Shown here piece after piece: positions 1 through 9,209 of a stretch of DNA of 64,000 nt. The notes below the pieces were generated by a model. It made no database searches and had not been told where the DNA came from. It saw nothing but the letters and a program-made list of their open reading frames with translations. Position numbers and translations under genes: made by a program. The DNA comes from Methylotenera_A sp040079935. GTDB lineage: Bacteria; Pseudomonadota; Gammaproteobacteria; Burkholderiales; Methylophilaceae. Location: positions 1 to 64,000 of the forward strand of contig JBEBJI010000001.1 in NCBI GenBank assembly GCA_040079935.1, given 5' to 3'. Every line of letters begins with the position of its first letter. Position 1 is the stretch's first letter.

Positions 1-1
1 A

Positions 2-61
2 ATAGATAACCAGCACCATGAAAACACTAAAACAACTTTTATCAAACTCCTCACTAGGTAA
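2..61 (+). CDS. possible 3' end of the gene preceding virB8 (partial)
   Basis: One forward frame is open from the window edge to a TAA at 59-61, five bases before the virB8 start. The other two forward frames stop within the first ten bases. In VirB-type operons the gene before virB8 is usually virB6, so this could be its last 19 codons. The stretch is too short to recognise. A 19-codon frame at 18-77 overlapping the virB8 start is an alternative, but it has no lipobox cysteine as a VirB7 would. Confidence 0.3.
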   Translation: MDNQHHENTKTTFIKLLTR

Positions 62-66
62 ACAGC

Positions 67-840
67 ATGCTATTTAATAACAAAAAAGACATTCACCAAC
101 AAGCCCTCAATTGGGAAGCCTCCACTGCCATTGCGCTGCATCAGTCTGAGGTTAGAGCATGGAATATAACCAAAATAATGACATTATTGGCCGTGTTAGC
201 GATCACTGGCTTGGTATTTATGCTGCCATTTTATAAAGTCATCCCCATGACTTTCTTGGTCGATAAAGTCACAGGTGAAGCGCAATTGGTAGATACCACG
301 GGTTACAAACCAGCTGCATTGAATGAGGCAGCTGATAGGCATTGGGTCGAAGAGTATGTGAACACGCGTGAACGCTATAACTGGATGCTGTTACAAAGTG
401 ACTATGAGCGTACTTTGGCTCTATCTGCTGGCGATGTACTCAAAAACTATCGCGCCATGTTTGGTCACGATAATGCGCTTGATAAACAACTCGGCAATTA
501 CACAGAACGTCGTATTCACATCGTTTCAACGACATTGCCGCCAGGTGCGCAGGGTACTGCCATCATTCGGTATGAGCGTACCACGCGCGAGCGTGGCTAC
601 GACACAGAAATTGCAGGTAAATACATTGCCTCAATGACTTATGTTTACGAAAAACCTTCACTACTCACATTACAAAAAGACCTTGATGCCAATCCTTATG
701 GATTCAAGGTCACAGGCTATGTGGTCGACAGAGAAGAAAAAGGCGCAGCAGTCGCTGCACCTACTATTAACGCCCCTCAGTCTTTATCACCATCAGCTAA
801 CGGCACGTCACCAGCCGCTAACGGAGTATCCGCACAATGA
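67..840 (+). CDS. virB8: VirB8-family type IV secretion inner-membrane protein
   Basis: VirB8 is a bitopic inner-membrane protein that helps nucleate assembly of the conjugative type IV secretion channel. The 257-residue product has a short cytoplasmic N-terminus, one membrane helix at about residues 36-55, then the MTFLVDK-type strand and a periplasmic domain of about 150 residues typical of VirB8. The C-terminus is a low-complexity Ala/Pro/Ser tail. An AGGT lies about seven bases before the ATG. The gene overlaps virB9 by an ATGA, pointing to translational coupling in the virB8-virB11 operon. Confidence 0.9.
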   Translation: MLFNNKKDIHQQALNWEASTAIALHQSEVRAWNITKIMTLLAVLAITGLVFMLPFYKVIPMTFLVDKVTGEAQLVDTTGYKPAALNEAADRHWVEEYVNTRERYNWMLLQSDYERTLALSAGDVLKNYRAMFGHDNALDKQLGNYTERRIHIVSTTLPPGAQGTAIIRYERTTRERGYDTEIAGKYIASMTYVYEKPSLLTLQKDLDANPYGFKVTGYVVDREEKGAAVAAPTINAPQSLSPSANGTSPAANGVSAQ

Positions 841-1724
841 AGTCTACAATCAATCAAGCAGCCATGAATTTAGTACGTACTAAATTAACGCGCAACGCTA
901 TCAAGTTAGCTGTTCTTGCCTCATTAAGTATCACCGGCTTCGCGCAAGCCGATGCTCAAGTCAGTGAAAGCATAGCAAACCCAGTACAGCTCATTCCTTA
1001 CGATATGAATCAAGTCACCATGATTAAAGCCAAGCGTGGCTTTGCTACCCATATTGATTTAGAAGCGGATGAACATATTGTGAAGGATGGTGTAGGCGGT
1101 GGCGATACCGATAATTGGATTACTTCAGCCAAAGTGGGCAGCAACTTCATTCTATTAAAACCTAAAAAGAATGCCCATGATAGCAATCTTGTCGTTAAAA
1201 CGGATAGGCGTAGCTACGCCTTTGATTTACGGGTACTCAAAGATCACAGCTCAGATAAAGGCACTTGGCGCATTGCTTATACTTATCCTAAGCCGAATAC
1301 CGAAGTCGCACCATTAACGCCAGCACAAATTGAGGCCATCAACAAAGCCAAAGTAAAACAGTTGCAAGCCGCACCACAAGCAGTACGCAACACGCAATAC
1401 AGCATGCAGGTGATGACTAATTCAGATGAAATTGCACCCACGGCAGCATGGGATGATGGTAATTTTACTTATCTTAAGATTCCGAATCACCGCGAAATTC
1501 CAGCAGTATTTCGCGTCACCGCCGATGGCACTGAATCCATGGTGAATACCCATATGGAGGGCGACAGTAAAGATACTATCGTCATTCATGGTATGGCAAA
1601 ACACTATGTCCTGCGTTTAAGCAAGCAAGTGGTGGGTGTTTGGAATGATGCCTACGATATTGAAGGTATTAGCCCTAAAAATGGCACGGTGACCTTAGGC
1701 GTATCACGTCAGGTGGCAGAATAA
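837..1724 (+). CDS. virB9: VirB9/TrbG-family type IV secretion outer-membrane-complex protein
   Basis: VirB9 forms the outer-membrane core complex with VirB7 and VirB10. The 295-residue product starts with a basic, then hydrophobic signal region ending in an AQADA-like cleavage site near residue 40. Two beta-rich domains follow: an N-terminal one with the NQVTMIKAKRGFATHI stretch and a C-terminal one with DGNFTYLKIP and PAVFRV, both typical of VirB9/TrbG. The start overlapping virB8 is used; an in-frame ATG at 864 would still leave a complete signal peptide. A perfect 20-bp palindrome lies inside the signal-peptide codons at 867-886. virB10 starts 2 bases after the stop. Confidence 0.9.
   Translation: MKSTINQAAMNLVRTKLTRNAIKLAVLASLSITGFAQADAQVSESIANPVQLIPYDMNQVTMIKAKRGFATHIDLEADEHIVKDGVGGGDTDNWITSAKVGSNFILLKPKKNAHDSNLVVKTDRRSYAFDLRVLKDHSSDKGTWRIAYTYPKPNTEVAPLTPAQIEAINKAKVKQLQAAPQAVRNTQYSMQVMTNSDEIAPTAAWDDGNFTYLKIPNHREIPAVFRVTADGTESMVNTHMEGDSKDTIVIHGMAKHYVLRLSKQVVGVWNDAYDIEGISPKNGTVTLGVSRQVAE
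867..886. promoter_or_regulatory. perfect 20-bp palindrome inside the start of virB9
   Basis: AATTTAGTACGTACTAAATT reads identically on both strands. Its core TTAGTA..TACTAA is the same as the TTAGTATGTACTAA that ends the two cargo-flanking repeats at 11830-11843 and 18957-18970. The perfect symmetry and the shared core suggest a DNA-binding site for a dimeric element-encoded regulator. The site being within coding sequence is unusual, and function is inference. Confidence 0.4.
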
Positions 1725-1726
1725 TC

Positions 1727-2989
1727 ATGACCAATACCATAGAGCATAACGACAAGCAACAAAACTCAACTGATGAGATGGGGCTACGCGACGGGTCACA
1801 TAAAACCAGTATTGATCAAGCTTACACTGCCAGAAAAAATTGGGGCGCAATGCTATTTATGTTAGCGATTCCACTGTTATTCGGCAGTGCAGGCTATTTC
1901 GCATATTCTCGCTATCAAGCCCACTTATTGACCAGCAAAGCGGAACAAAAATCACATAAATTTACCGCAGAAAACTCAATTAAGCCAATGGGTGCCGAAG
2001 GCGAAGGTACACTGCTTAAACCAGCAGAAATGCAGGGTCAGACAACACCGATGCCTGATAACGCAAATATGGGTGTTACACCGATAGGCGTAGTACCCAA
2101 TAATCAACAAATGCAACATGGGCAAACTGTTACAGTTAAACCAAACCCAAGCCGCTATGATGCTGACATCCTGCCAGAGCAAGGCGAATCGCAATTAGCT
2201 GTAGCAACAGGTACTGCTAATCAAGGTCTGTACAACCAAAACACAAACAACAGTAAGATAGCAAGACCCTTGAGCCAAGAGGTCGAAAGTGAGGGTACGT
2301 TCGACAGGTCTACTCGCTCTAACCCAGACGGTATGCAATTAACACCCACATACACGCCTAAAACCAAGGCAAGGCTACTGGGAAACCGCAATTACGTGTT
2401 AGCCAAAGGCAATGAATTTGATTGCGCACTCAATACTGCAATTAACTCCTCTAATCCAGGCATGGTGACTTGCACCACGACCAGTAATAGTTATTCAGAT
2501 AATGGCAAAGTAGTGCTAGTCGAGCGTGGCTCATTGCTTACAGGTGAATATACGGGGCTTAAGCATGGCGATACCAGATTACGTGTGTTATGGGACAGAA
2601 TCAAAACGCCTGAAGGTGTGGTGATTGCGCTAGATTCATTGGGTACAGATGCGCTCGGTCGCGGTGGTTTTGATGGGGATGTAGATAAGCACTGGTTGGA
2701 GCGTATTGGCTCAGCGTTCTTGATGTCCAGCTTTAAAGATTTGGTTGCTTATGAAACCGTTAAAAATAGCAATGCCAGCAGCAATATTGCCAGCGCAAGT
2801 TTCTCAAACACCCAATCCGCAGGCAATGACTTGGCCAGCCAAGTATTGAAACAAAGTATCAATATTCCGCCCACGCTCACTAAAAACCAAGGCGAACGCA
2901 TAGCGATTGTGGTGGCGCGTGATTTAGATTTTAGTGAGGTGTATCAGTTAGAAGCTAACGACAGCATGAGCGTTAGGGATAAGCAATAA
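1727..2989 (+). CDS. virB10: VirB10/TrbI-family type IV secretion protein
   Basis: VirB10 spans both membranes and transmits energy state to the outer-membrane pore. This 420-residue protein has a cytoplasmic N-terminus, one membrane helix at about residues 40-60, a long Gln/Asn/Pro-rich periplasmic linker, and a C-terminal TrbI/VirB10 beta-barrel domain from about residue 215. That domain carries LVERGSLLTGEY, RLRVLWDRIKTPEGVVI and a terminal IAIVVARDLDFSEVY, all characteristic. The upstream ribosome site is weak. The stop overlaps the virB11 start by one base (AATAATG). Confidence 0.92.
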   Translation: MTNTIEHNDKQQNSTDEMGLRDGSHKTSIDQAYTARKNWGAMLFMLAIPLLFGSAGYFAYSRYQAHLLTSKAEQKSHKFTAENSIKPMGAEGEGTLLKPAEMQGQTTPMPDNANMGVTPIGVVPNNQQMQHGQTVTVKPNPSRYDADILPEQGESQLAVATGTANQGLYNQNTNNSKIARPLSQEVESEGTFDRSTRSNPDGMQLTPTYTPKTKARLLGNRNYVLAKGNEFDCALNTAINSSNPGMVTCTTTSNSYSDNGKVVLVERGSLLTGEYTGLKHGDTRLRVLWDRIKTPEGVVIALDSLGTDALGRGGFDGDVDKHWLERIGSAFLMSSFKDLVAYETVKNSNASSNIASASFSNTQSAGNDLASQVLKQSINIPPTLTKNQGERIAIVVARDLDFSEVYQLEANDSMSVRDKQ

Positions 2990-4203
2990 TGCCTGACGAT
3001 ACTCAACATACTAAAAATCAGCAACGCCAAGCTGATTTAGTGCAACACGGCCAAGCCATAGGGAATGAGTTTCAAGAGTGTGAAATAAAAGGCGATGAAA
3101 CCTTACGTCTGTTACTTGAACCGATTACGCATTATTTAAATGAAGACGGTGTGACCGATATTTTTGTGAATAAGCCGTATGAAATTATCGTTAAAAATGA
3201 AAAAGGCCGAAAAAAGATAAAAGCACCCTCGCTGAGCTTGGCACATCTTGAACAAATTGCGGTGGCGGTAGGGAATTACAGCAATCAAGGCATCAATAAG
3301 TCAGCACCTATTATTTCTGCCAACATGCCGAACGATGAGCGTATTCAAGTAGTGTTGCCACCAGTGGTGCAAAAAGGCTTGGTCAACCTATCTATTCGTA
3401 AACCCATGATGTTAACTAAAACCATGGCTGAATATGAAGTCGATGCGCTGTTTTCAGAAACGGTGTGGTTACGGCCGCGCGAAATGTCCTTTGATGCGCA
3501 TGGCCTTAATGAAGCCGATTTTAGTGAATCTTGCTTGGCTCAAGCCATGAGCAAATTAAGCAAAGCCGATTTGCGTTTAATGGATTTACTCGAAGACAAA
3601 CACTTTGGTCAATTCTTCATTGAAGCGGTCAAGGCCGATAAAAATATCTGTATTGTTGGAGAAACGGGCTCAGGCAAAACCACTTTTTCTAAAATGCTGT
3701 GTCAGTCGATACCGCAACATGAGTCGATTATTACCATTGAAGATGCACGCGAATTGTTTCTACCGAATCATGAATACGTGGTGCATTTAACTTATAGCAA
3801 GGGCGGGCAAGGCCAAGCCAACGTTACGCCGTCAGATTTGATTCAAAGCACTATGCGCATGAACCCAGACCGTGTGTTGCTGGCTGAATTGCGTGGTGCT
3901 GAAAGTTACGATTACCTGAAACTATTACTCAGCGGCCATGGTGGCAGTATCACCAGCTGGCACGCAGGCTCACCTGAAGAGGCCATTGGTCGCTTCATAT
4001 TTATGGCAAAAGAACACCCAGAATCTACCGCCTATCAAGATGTAGCGATTAAACGCTTATTGTTAAGCGCCGTCGATGTCATCGCGCATTTAGAAGCTCG
4101 ATCCATTTTTAATGAAAATGAAGTGCAAATAGGCACTGAATACAAAATGACGGCCATTTACTTCAACCCATTCAAGAAATTAGAAGTTGCGCTGGAAACT
4201 TAA
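2989..4203 (+). CDS. virB11: VirB11-family type IV secretion ATPase
   Basis: VirB11 is the hexameric cytoplasmic traffic ATPase that powers pilus biogenesis and substrate transfer. The 404-residue protein has the usual N-terminal domain (ITHYLNEDGVTDIFVNKP), a Walker A GETGSGKTT at about residues 224-232, the IITIEDARELF Walker-B/Asp-box region, and ESYDYLKLLLSGHGGSITSWHA, the His-box signature. All catalytic elements are present, so it is probably active. An N-terminal extension of about 30 residues precedes the family domain. Confidence 0.93.
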   Translation: MPDDTQHTKNQQRQADLVQHGQAIGNEFQECEIKGDETLRLLLEPITHYLNEDGVTDIFVNKPYEIIVKNEKGRKKIKAPSLSLAHLEQIAVAVGNYSNQGINKSAPIISANMPNDERIQVVLPPVVQKGLVNLSIRKPMMLTKTMAEYEVDALFSETVWLRPREMSFDAHGLNEADFSESCLAQAMSKLSKADLRLMDLLEDKHFGQFFIEAVKADKNICIVGETGSGKTTFSKMLCQSIPQHESIITIEDARELFLPNHEYVVHLTYSKGGQGQANVTPSDLIQSTMRMNPDRVLLAELRGAESYDYLKLLLSGHGGSITSWHAGSPEEAIGRFIFMAKEHPESTAYQDVAIKRLLLSAVDVIAHLEARSIFNENEVQIGTEYKMTAIYFNPFKKLEVALET

Positions 4204-4227
4204 AATTAAGAAAAGAGGATGCAAACC

Positions 4228-4950
4228 ATGAAAATCACGACTAAAAATATAACATTATTAGCCACCATTGCTGGCGCATTCACGCTGGCAAGCTGCACGA
4301 ATAACAGTGCTTTAATCGTACCTGATGGCGCAAAGCGCGTACCAATCAATCAGGCTGAAAACCAAGTAAAAGTTATACCGACTATTAGTGCCACAAGCAA
4401 TAATCCGTTCATGCAAATGCAAGCCGAAGTTGCAACCATGCAAGAGAAAATCGCGCAATTAGAAGCGCAGCTAACTCAAAATAAATTAGAGCAAAGCCGC
4501 CTTCAAAACATGTCAAAGAATGAGGTTGCGTCAGTGATTGCAACAACACCAGAATCGCCTAAATTCCCTGAGATAGCAAAAGCTACGCTACTAACCAGCA
4601 CCTTATTTGCATTCAATCAAACAACATTACTAGAGTCAGGTAAAGCTGCCTTAAAAAACTTTGCAACATCAGTTACATCCATGAATAACGTTAAAGCCAT
4701 TAGCGTCGTTGGCTATGCCGATAGGTTAGGATCAGAAGCGTATAACCATGCACTTTCAACTAAGCGAGCAGGCGTTGTGCGCGCCTATCTTCAGTTTGAA
4801 AATAACCTAAGCTACATTCAATTTACAACCTTAGGCAAAGGTAGCCTTGTGAGCTCGGCCACCACGCAAGGCTGTGGTAATAGGCTAGGTCGCCAAGCTT
4901 TAATTGACTGCCTGTCACCCGATAGACGTGTAGAAATTAACGTGTATTGA
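4228..4950 (+). CDS. OmpA-domain lipoprotein of the conjugation locus
   Basis: The mature protein should be a lipid-anchored, peptidoglycan-binding partner of the secretion channel. A lipobox (TLASC) ends a short signal peptide. A coiled-coil-prone stretch (MQAEVATMQEKIAQLEAQL) follows, then a C-terminal OmpA-like domain with ISVVGYADRLGSEAYN and LSTKRAGVVRAYL. The ATG at 4228 is chosen over the in-frame ATG at 4219 because AGAGG at 4214-4218 touches the earlier codon but is nine bases from the later one. Similar lipoproteins lie between virB11 and virD4 in other conjugative elements; the exact role is unproven. Confidence 0.8.
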   Translation: MKITTKNITLLATIAGAFTLASCTNNSALIVPDGAKRVPINQAENQVKVIPTISATSNNPFMQMQAEVATMQEKIAQLEAQLTQNKLEQSRLQNMSKNEVASVIATTPESPKFPEIAKATLLTSTLFAFNQTTLLESGKAALKNFATSVTSMNNVKAISVVGYADRLGSEAYNHALSTKRAGVVRAYLQFENNLSYIQFTTLGKGSLVSSATTQGCGNRLGRQALIDCLSPDRRVEINVY

Positions 4951-4974
4951 AAACTGGCCTGCGAGCTAACATCC

Positions 4975-7089
4975 ATGATTCATCCAATTTCAGCATTCTA
5001 CAAAGATCATAGAACTGTACTAAAAGCCACGGGTGTGCTGCTGATTATATTAGTGGCATTTCCATTGACCATGCTCCTAGCTGGAGCAATGGTGCTGGCC
5101 GTCTTTAAAATTAATCCCTTGCACTACGGCGCGGCGGTCTATTTTTGGGCATGGCCAGATTATCTGAATGCCTATCTAAACGGAGGGCTAGTTGGCCAAG
5201 GCAAGCGTATTGCGGTAACAGGCGGTGCTAGCGTATTGCTTATTTACGTTGCCATCCCATTGCTAGCAGTACTTGCCACGCGCAAAAGACGCGAATTACA
5301 TGGTAGCGCACGCTGGGCAACGCACGGCGAGGTGGTTAAATCAGGCCTGCTCGGTGATGAAGGCATTGTGGTTGGTAAGTATAGAGGCCAAACATTACGC
5401 TTCCCCGGGCAACAATTTGTAATGCTGGCTGCACCTACCCGTAGCGGTAAAGGCGTGGGTGTGGTGATTCCTAATTTATTGAGCTATGAAGAGTCTGTCT
5501 GCGTACTCGACATCAAACAAGAAAACTTTGACATCACTGCGGGTTACCGTAAGGATGTACTGAAACAAGAAATTTACCTATTCAACCCGTTCGCTGAAGA
5601 CCTAGACAACAACGGCAAACCCGCACCTCGCACGCACCGATACAATTTCTTTAGTGCCATCAGCAGAGGCGTATTCCGCGTTGGTGACATATTTAGTCTT
5701 GGCAATGCTATTTGGCCAAGTGGCGGCAAAGACGCTTTCTGGAATGATAACGCACGCAATCTATTTTTAGCGGTGACGCTGTTTTTATGTGAACTGCGTG
5801 ATCAGCGTGAGGAAGAGGGCTTAGGTTCAACATTGCCTGACTATCCTGTCACCATGGGTGAAGTGCTGCGCCAAACTTCAGGTCGTGATTCAGGCTTACC
5901 GATAAAACAATATTTTGAAGAAAAAATCATGCCCTATGCATGGTTGAGTAGTGAATGCCGTGGTGCCATGCGTAACTTTTTAAGTTCTAGTGATGATGTA
6001 CTGTCATCCATATTAAGCACCTTCAATGCACCATTATTGCCTTGGCGCAATCCGATTGTCGATGCCGCCACCAGTGCCTGTGACTTTGATGTACGCGATG
6101 TGCGTAAAAAGAAAATGTCGATTTATATTGGTATTACGCCGAATAAATTAGGCGATGCCAAGCTCATTATCAATTTGCTATTTAGCCAATTAGTCAATCT
6201 CAACACCAAAGAATTGCCACAAAAGAATCCAACGGTATTGAAGCATCAGTGCTTGTTACTCATGGACGAATTTACCAGCATTGGCGTGGTGAACATCATC
6301 GCCACCGCTGTGAGTTACATTGCAGGTTACAACTTACGTCTGTTACCGATTATACAAAGCACCGCGCAATTAGAGTCGCCTAGCAATTATGGTAAAGACG
6401 ATGCGAGAACACTGATGACGAATCATGCTATGCAGATTGTCTATGCGCCACGTGATCAAAAAGATGCTAACGAAGTGTCTGAAAGCCTAGGCTACATCAC
6501 CGAAAAAAGCCGTAGCATCAGCCGTAGTCATGGTTATGGCAAAAGCGGCGGTGGCTCTGAAAGCATTTCAGACCAACGCCGTGCCTTGCTCCTGCCGCAA
6601 GAAGTCAAAGAGATTGGGCAGTGGAAAGAAATCATCCTGTTAGAAAACGTTAAACCTATCCTTTGCGACAAAATTCGCTACTTTGATGACCCTGAATTTA
6701 CCAGCCGCTTACGCACAGCCCCCACAATTGCAGCGATTGATATTGATCTGTTTGTTGCTAAAACCAGCGGTAAAAAACGTGAGATTGAAGATGGCGAAAT
6801 AGACCTAGACGAATATGCACTGAGACCGTCTTTTAACGCTGAATACCTAGATATTTACGACAAAATAGCATTACCGCCTGCCACAGACCCACTAGATGAA
6901 GAGGAGGTCAATCAATATATATTAGATAGCCTCGAAGCTATGCATATACCTAAAGCAGCGCTAGCCAATATTGACTTTAATTTGGATGTACTGGATGAAG
7001 TTAAAACCATTATGCATACAACAGGTTTAGATGCTGAAACTGCACGTGCGCGCGCAGAAGACGCTTTCGCTGGGTTGGAGTTAAATTGA
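4975..7089 (+). CDS. virD4: VirD4/TraG-family type IV coupling protein
   Basis: The coupling protein recruits the relaxase-DNA complex to the secretion channel and pumps DNA. This 704-residue protein has two N-terminal membrane segments (about residues 17-40 and 78-102), the RRELHGSARWAT motif, Walker A APTRSGKGVG near residue 153, and Walker B LLLMDEF near residue 427. A conserved NHAMQIVYAPRDQKDANE region follows. The acidic tail after about residue 600 is poorly conserved and may contact substrate proteins. Its place after virB11 and before the relaxosome genes fits this role. Confidence 0.93.
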   Translation: MIHPISAFYKDHRTVLKATGVLLIILVAFPLTMLLAGAMVLAVFKINPLHYGAAVYFWAWPDYLNAYLNGGLVGQGKRIAVTGGASVLLIYVAIPLLAVLATRKRRELHGSARWATHGEVVKSGLLGDEGIVVGKYRGQTLRFPGQQFVMLAAPTRSGKGVGVVIPNLLSYEESVCVLDIKQENFDITAGYRKDVLKQEIYLFNPFAEDLDNNGKPAPRTHRYNFFSAISRGVFRVGDIFSLGNAIWPSGGKDAFWNDNARNLFLAVTLFLCELRDQREEEGLGSTLPDYPVTMGEVLRQTSGRDSGLPIKQYFEEKIMPYAWLSSECRGAMRNFLSSSDDVLSSILSTFNAPLLPWRNPIVDAATSACDFDVRDVRKKKMSIYIGITPNKLGDAKLIINLLFSQLVNLNTKELPQKNPTVLKHQCLLLMDEFTSIGVVNIIATAVSYIAGYNLRLLPIIQSTAQLESPSNYGKDDARTLMTNHAMQIVYAPRDQKDANEVSESLGYITEKSRSISRSHGYGKSGGGSESISDQRRALLLPQEVKEIGQWKEIILLENVKPILCDKIRYFDDPEFTSRLRTAPTIAAIDIDLFVAKTSGKKREIEDGEIDLDEYALRPSFNAEYLDIYDKIALPPATDPLDEEEVNQYILDSLEAMHIPKAALANIDFNLDVLDEVKTIMHTTGLDAETARARAEDAFAGLELN

Positions 7090-7192
7090 AACCAAAAGGA
7101 TTGAAGACGCAAAAATTGAAGACCTAAGTGTTGATGGTCTTTAAAGCAATCAACATAAATCAACACCTACTTTGCATGATAGGAATAACAAT

Positions 7193-7762
7193 ATGGCTAC
7201 AACAACAGCAGTACCCGATACAGCAGCAAAAAACGGCCTGGCCGTGACAGACATTATTAAGATGGATGCCAATAGGATTTATGGCCAAGGTACTCAAGTG
7301 TACCCAGCTAAGCCAGGTGCGGTATACAAAGGCGATATTACCATTCTTGATACCCATGTCCTGCAAGAGATTGGTAAAAACTCGGTCATTTTGCATGAAA
7401 AATCTAAACTGGATTATGCCTCTGAAGAGTTTAAGAAAACAGCAGAAAGCTTACGTCGTCCTGATGTTGCCATCTATTATCAAGATGACCATAAAAACCC
7501 AACCGATACCGCAAAGGTATTTCCGTTTAGCCCCGCCAAAGATGACTTAGAGCGCGTCGTTGCTGGCCTTAAAAAGTCCGCTAAAGAATTAAATATGCCT
7601 AACATGGATAACGTCCTTGATTCGCTGGCAGGGCGCTCATGGGAACGTAACCAAGAAATACGCAAGCATATCAAAGATGAGAAAGTAGCGGCCAAAGAAG
7701 CGAAAGCGGCCAGCATGCCCGCTAAGCCAGCCATGCCTCAGCAAAATGCACCCAAGCGTTAG
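7193..7762 (+). CDS. KfrB-domain-like protein of the conjugative element
   Basis: The region around residues 40-75, with VYKGDITILDTHVLQEIG followed by NSVILHEKSKL, resembles the small KfrB domain common in plasmid and ICE accessory proteins. The rest is charged and partly helical with a Lys/Ala/Pro-rich tail. No enzyme motif is visible. The ATG at 7193 is preferred over 7172 because AGGA lies eight bases before it. It sits between virD4 and the relaxosome genes, so it may act in DNA processing, but this is inference. Confidence 0.5.
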   Translation: MATTTAVPDTAAKNGLAVTDIIKMDANRIYGQGTQVYPAKPGAVYKGDITILDTHVLQEIGKNSVILHEKSKLDYASEEFKKTAESLRRPDVAIYYQDDHKNPTDTAKVFPFSPAKDDLERVVAGLKKSAKELNMPNMDNVLDSLAGRSWERNQEIRKHIKDEKVAAKEAKAASMPAKPAMPQQNAPKR

Positions 7763-7843
7763 TTGCTAAAACTATTGTTAATGAACCTACAACGCTGGTC
7801 ATGCCAATGGCTGGCTTTCACTTAAGTCAAAGGACTAATAATC

Positions 7844-8656
7844 ATGGCCAGCAATAAAAAAACCAAGCTAGAAATAACCAATACAGAAAAAACAAGTACA
7901 AATCAATCTATGGCAGTTGATGAAGCTTCAATTAAAGACAATACTAAATTACACCGACTGCTAGTAGATGAAATTCCAGATTCAGTGTTGAGACGTTATG
8001 CCATTAAAGACCATCTATACTATTCTAAAGACCGTACCAAAGGCCTAGCATTTGAAGACAAAGGCAAATCTATCAGTGCCAAAACGTCCGATACTGATGA
8101 TATACGCGCCATGATAGAACTTGCCAAAGCTAAACATTGGTCAAAAATAAAAGTCAGCGGTACAGACGAGTTTAAAAAAGAGGTGTGGTTAGCCGCCAGC
8201 ATGCAAGGCTTGGAGGTAGAAGGCTACACACCTAGTGCGCAAGATGTTGCTTTACTTGAAGACACTCAGCGTCGTATACAAAATAAGATTGAGTTTGCTG
8301 AACCTAGGGTAGCCATCGACCAAGACAAAACGCAAGCGCAAAAAGAGGTAGAACTAGCCGCCGATAAAACCACTGCTGACAAGTCAGTCAAATTTAAATA
8401 CACACCTAGTGCCGCTGAAGTCGCCATCATTGAAGCTGCCAAAGCCAAAGGTGCAAGCCCTAAGTTGCAGGCGTCTATGAAGCAGAAATTAACGGTTGCG
8501 GTTAGTCAACTCAAAGCCATGGCAATAGAAATTCCTAAGCCTAAAATCTACGATACTAAAGGGCAAGGCATTAGTGATAAAGCGGCGATTGATGCGATGG
8601 ACAGCTCTACCATTCAAAAGCGCATTACACAGCCACAAGTTGCGCCTAGAAGATAA
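7844..8656 (+). CDS. standalone LPD7-domain protein next to the relaxase
   Basis: Residues about 40-140 match the LPD7 domain usually found fused behind a relaxase. The recognisable parts are RRYAIKDHLYYSKDRT, the LAFEDKGKSISAK stretch, IRAMIELAKAKHWSKIKVSG and WLAASMQGLEVEGYTPS. In many MOBP relaxases this domain is part of the same polypeptide; here it is a separate gene two genes upstream of the relaxase. A second YTPSAAEVAIIEAAKAKG segment near residue 185 partly repeats the first YTPSAQDVALLED. The stop overlaps the mobC start (TAATG). Confidence 0.7.
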   Translation: MASNKKTKLEITNTEKTSTNQSMAVDEASIKDNTKLHRLLVDEIPDSVLRRYAIKDHLYYSKDRTKGLAFEDKGKSISAKTSDTDDIRAMIELAKAKHWSKIKVSGTDEFKKEVWLAASMQGLEVEGYTPSAQDVALLEDTQRRIQNKIEFAEPRVAIDQDKTQAQKEVELAADKTTADKSVKFKYTPSAAEVAIIEAAKAKGASPKLQASMKQKLTVAVSQLKAMAIEIPKPKIYDTKGQGISDKAAIDAMDSSTIQKRITQPQVAPRR

Positions 8657-9198
8657 TGAATTTAGCAGGGCGCATTACCTTTAGGACAAATTTGAAAAAT
8701 GAATGGGAGCAGTACTGCACGCAAAGTGGCATTAGTCCCAGTGAAGCTTTACGCCAACTCATTAGCAAAATCCTCACTGGCCGCACTGCTTTAGATAAGG
8801 TGCTGAATATTCCTCAAGGCGTGCTACCAAAACCAGAAAATAGCCCCTTAAAAAATCGCATTGAGATTCGGCTTACTGACAAAGAGTCTGACAAGCTCGC
8901 TGAGCACGCTGAAAAGAGTGGCTTCAGCCCTTCGCAATGGTTAGTGACCCTAGTGCGCTATCAATTCATTAAACATACGCCGTTAAATGTCCTAGAACTA
9001 GACAAGCTAGATGAGCGACTTTATCAAATTCGGATGATAGGCCAGAATCTCAATCAAATCGCCCGCGCACTGAATAGCCATGAGCTGAGTAGCTCGCAGG
9101 TCGATGTTATGCCGATGCTGCAAGAATTATTGAAAGTGCTGGACGAAGACAGAAAAGCCTTAAAAGCGATTGCTAGCCATAATTTAGATCGCTGGTAG
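8656..9198 (+). CDS. mobC: MobC-like relaxosome accessory protein
   Basis: MobC proteins bind near oriT and help the relaxase open the nick region. The 180-residue product has an N-terminal segment resembling a ribbon-helix-helix fold and a middle part (RIEIRLTDKESDKLAEHAEKSG). The C-terminal part (QIRMIGQNLNQIARALN) is the hallmark of the MobC family. It starts on the last base of the LPD7 gene and lies just upstream of the relaxase, the usual order in mobilisation modules. Confidence 0.8.
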   Translation: MNLAGRITFRTNLKNEWEQYCTQSGISPSEALRQLISKILTGRTALDKVLNIPQGVLPKPENSPLKNRIEIRLTDKESDKLAEHAEKSGFSPSQWLVTLVRYQFIKHTPLNVLELDKLDERLYQIRMIGQNLNQIARALNSHELSSSQVDVMPMLQELLKVLDEDRKALKAIASHNLDRW

Positions 9199-9209
9199 CT
9201 ATTTTTATT

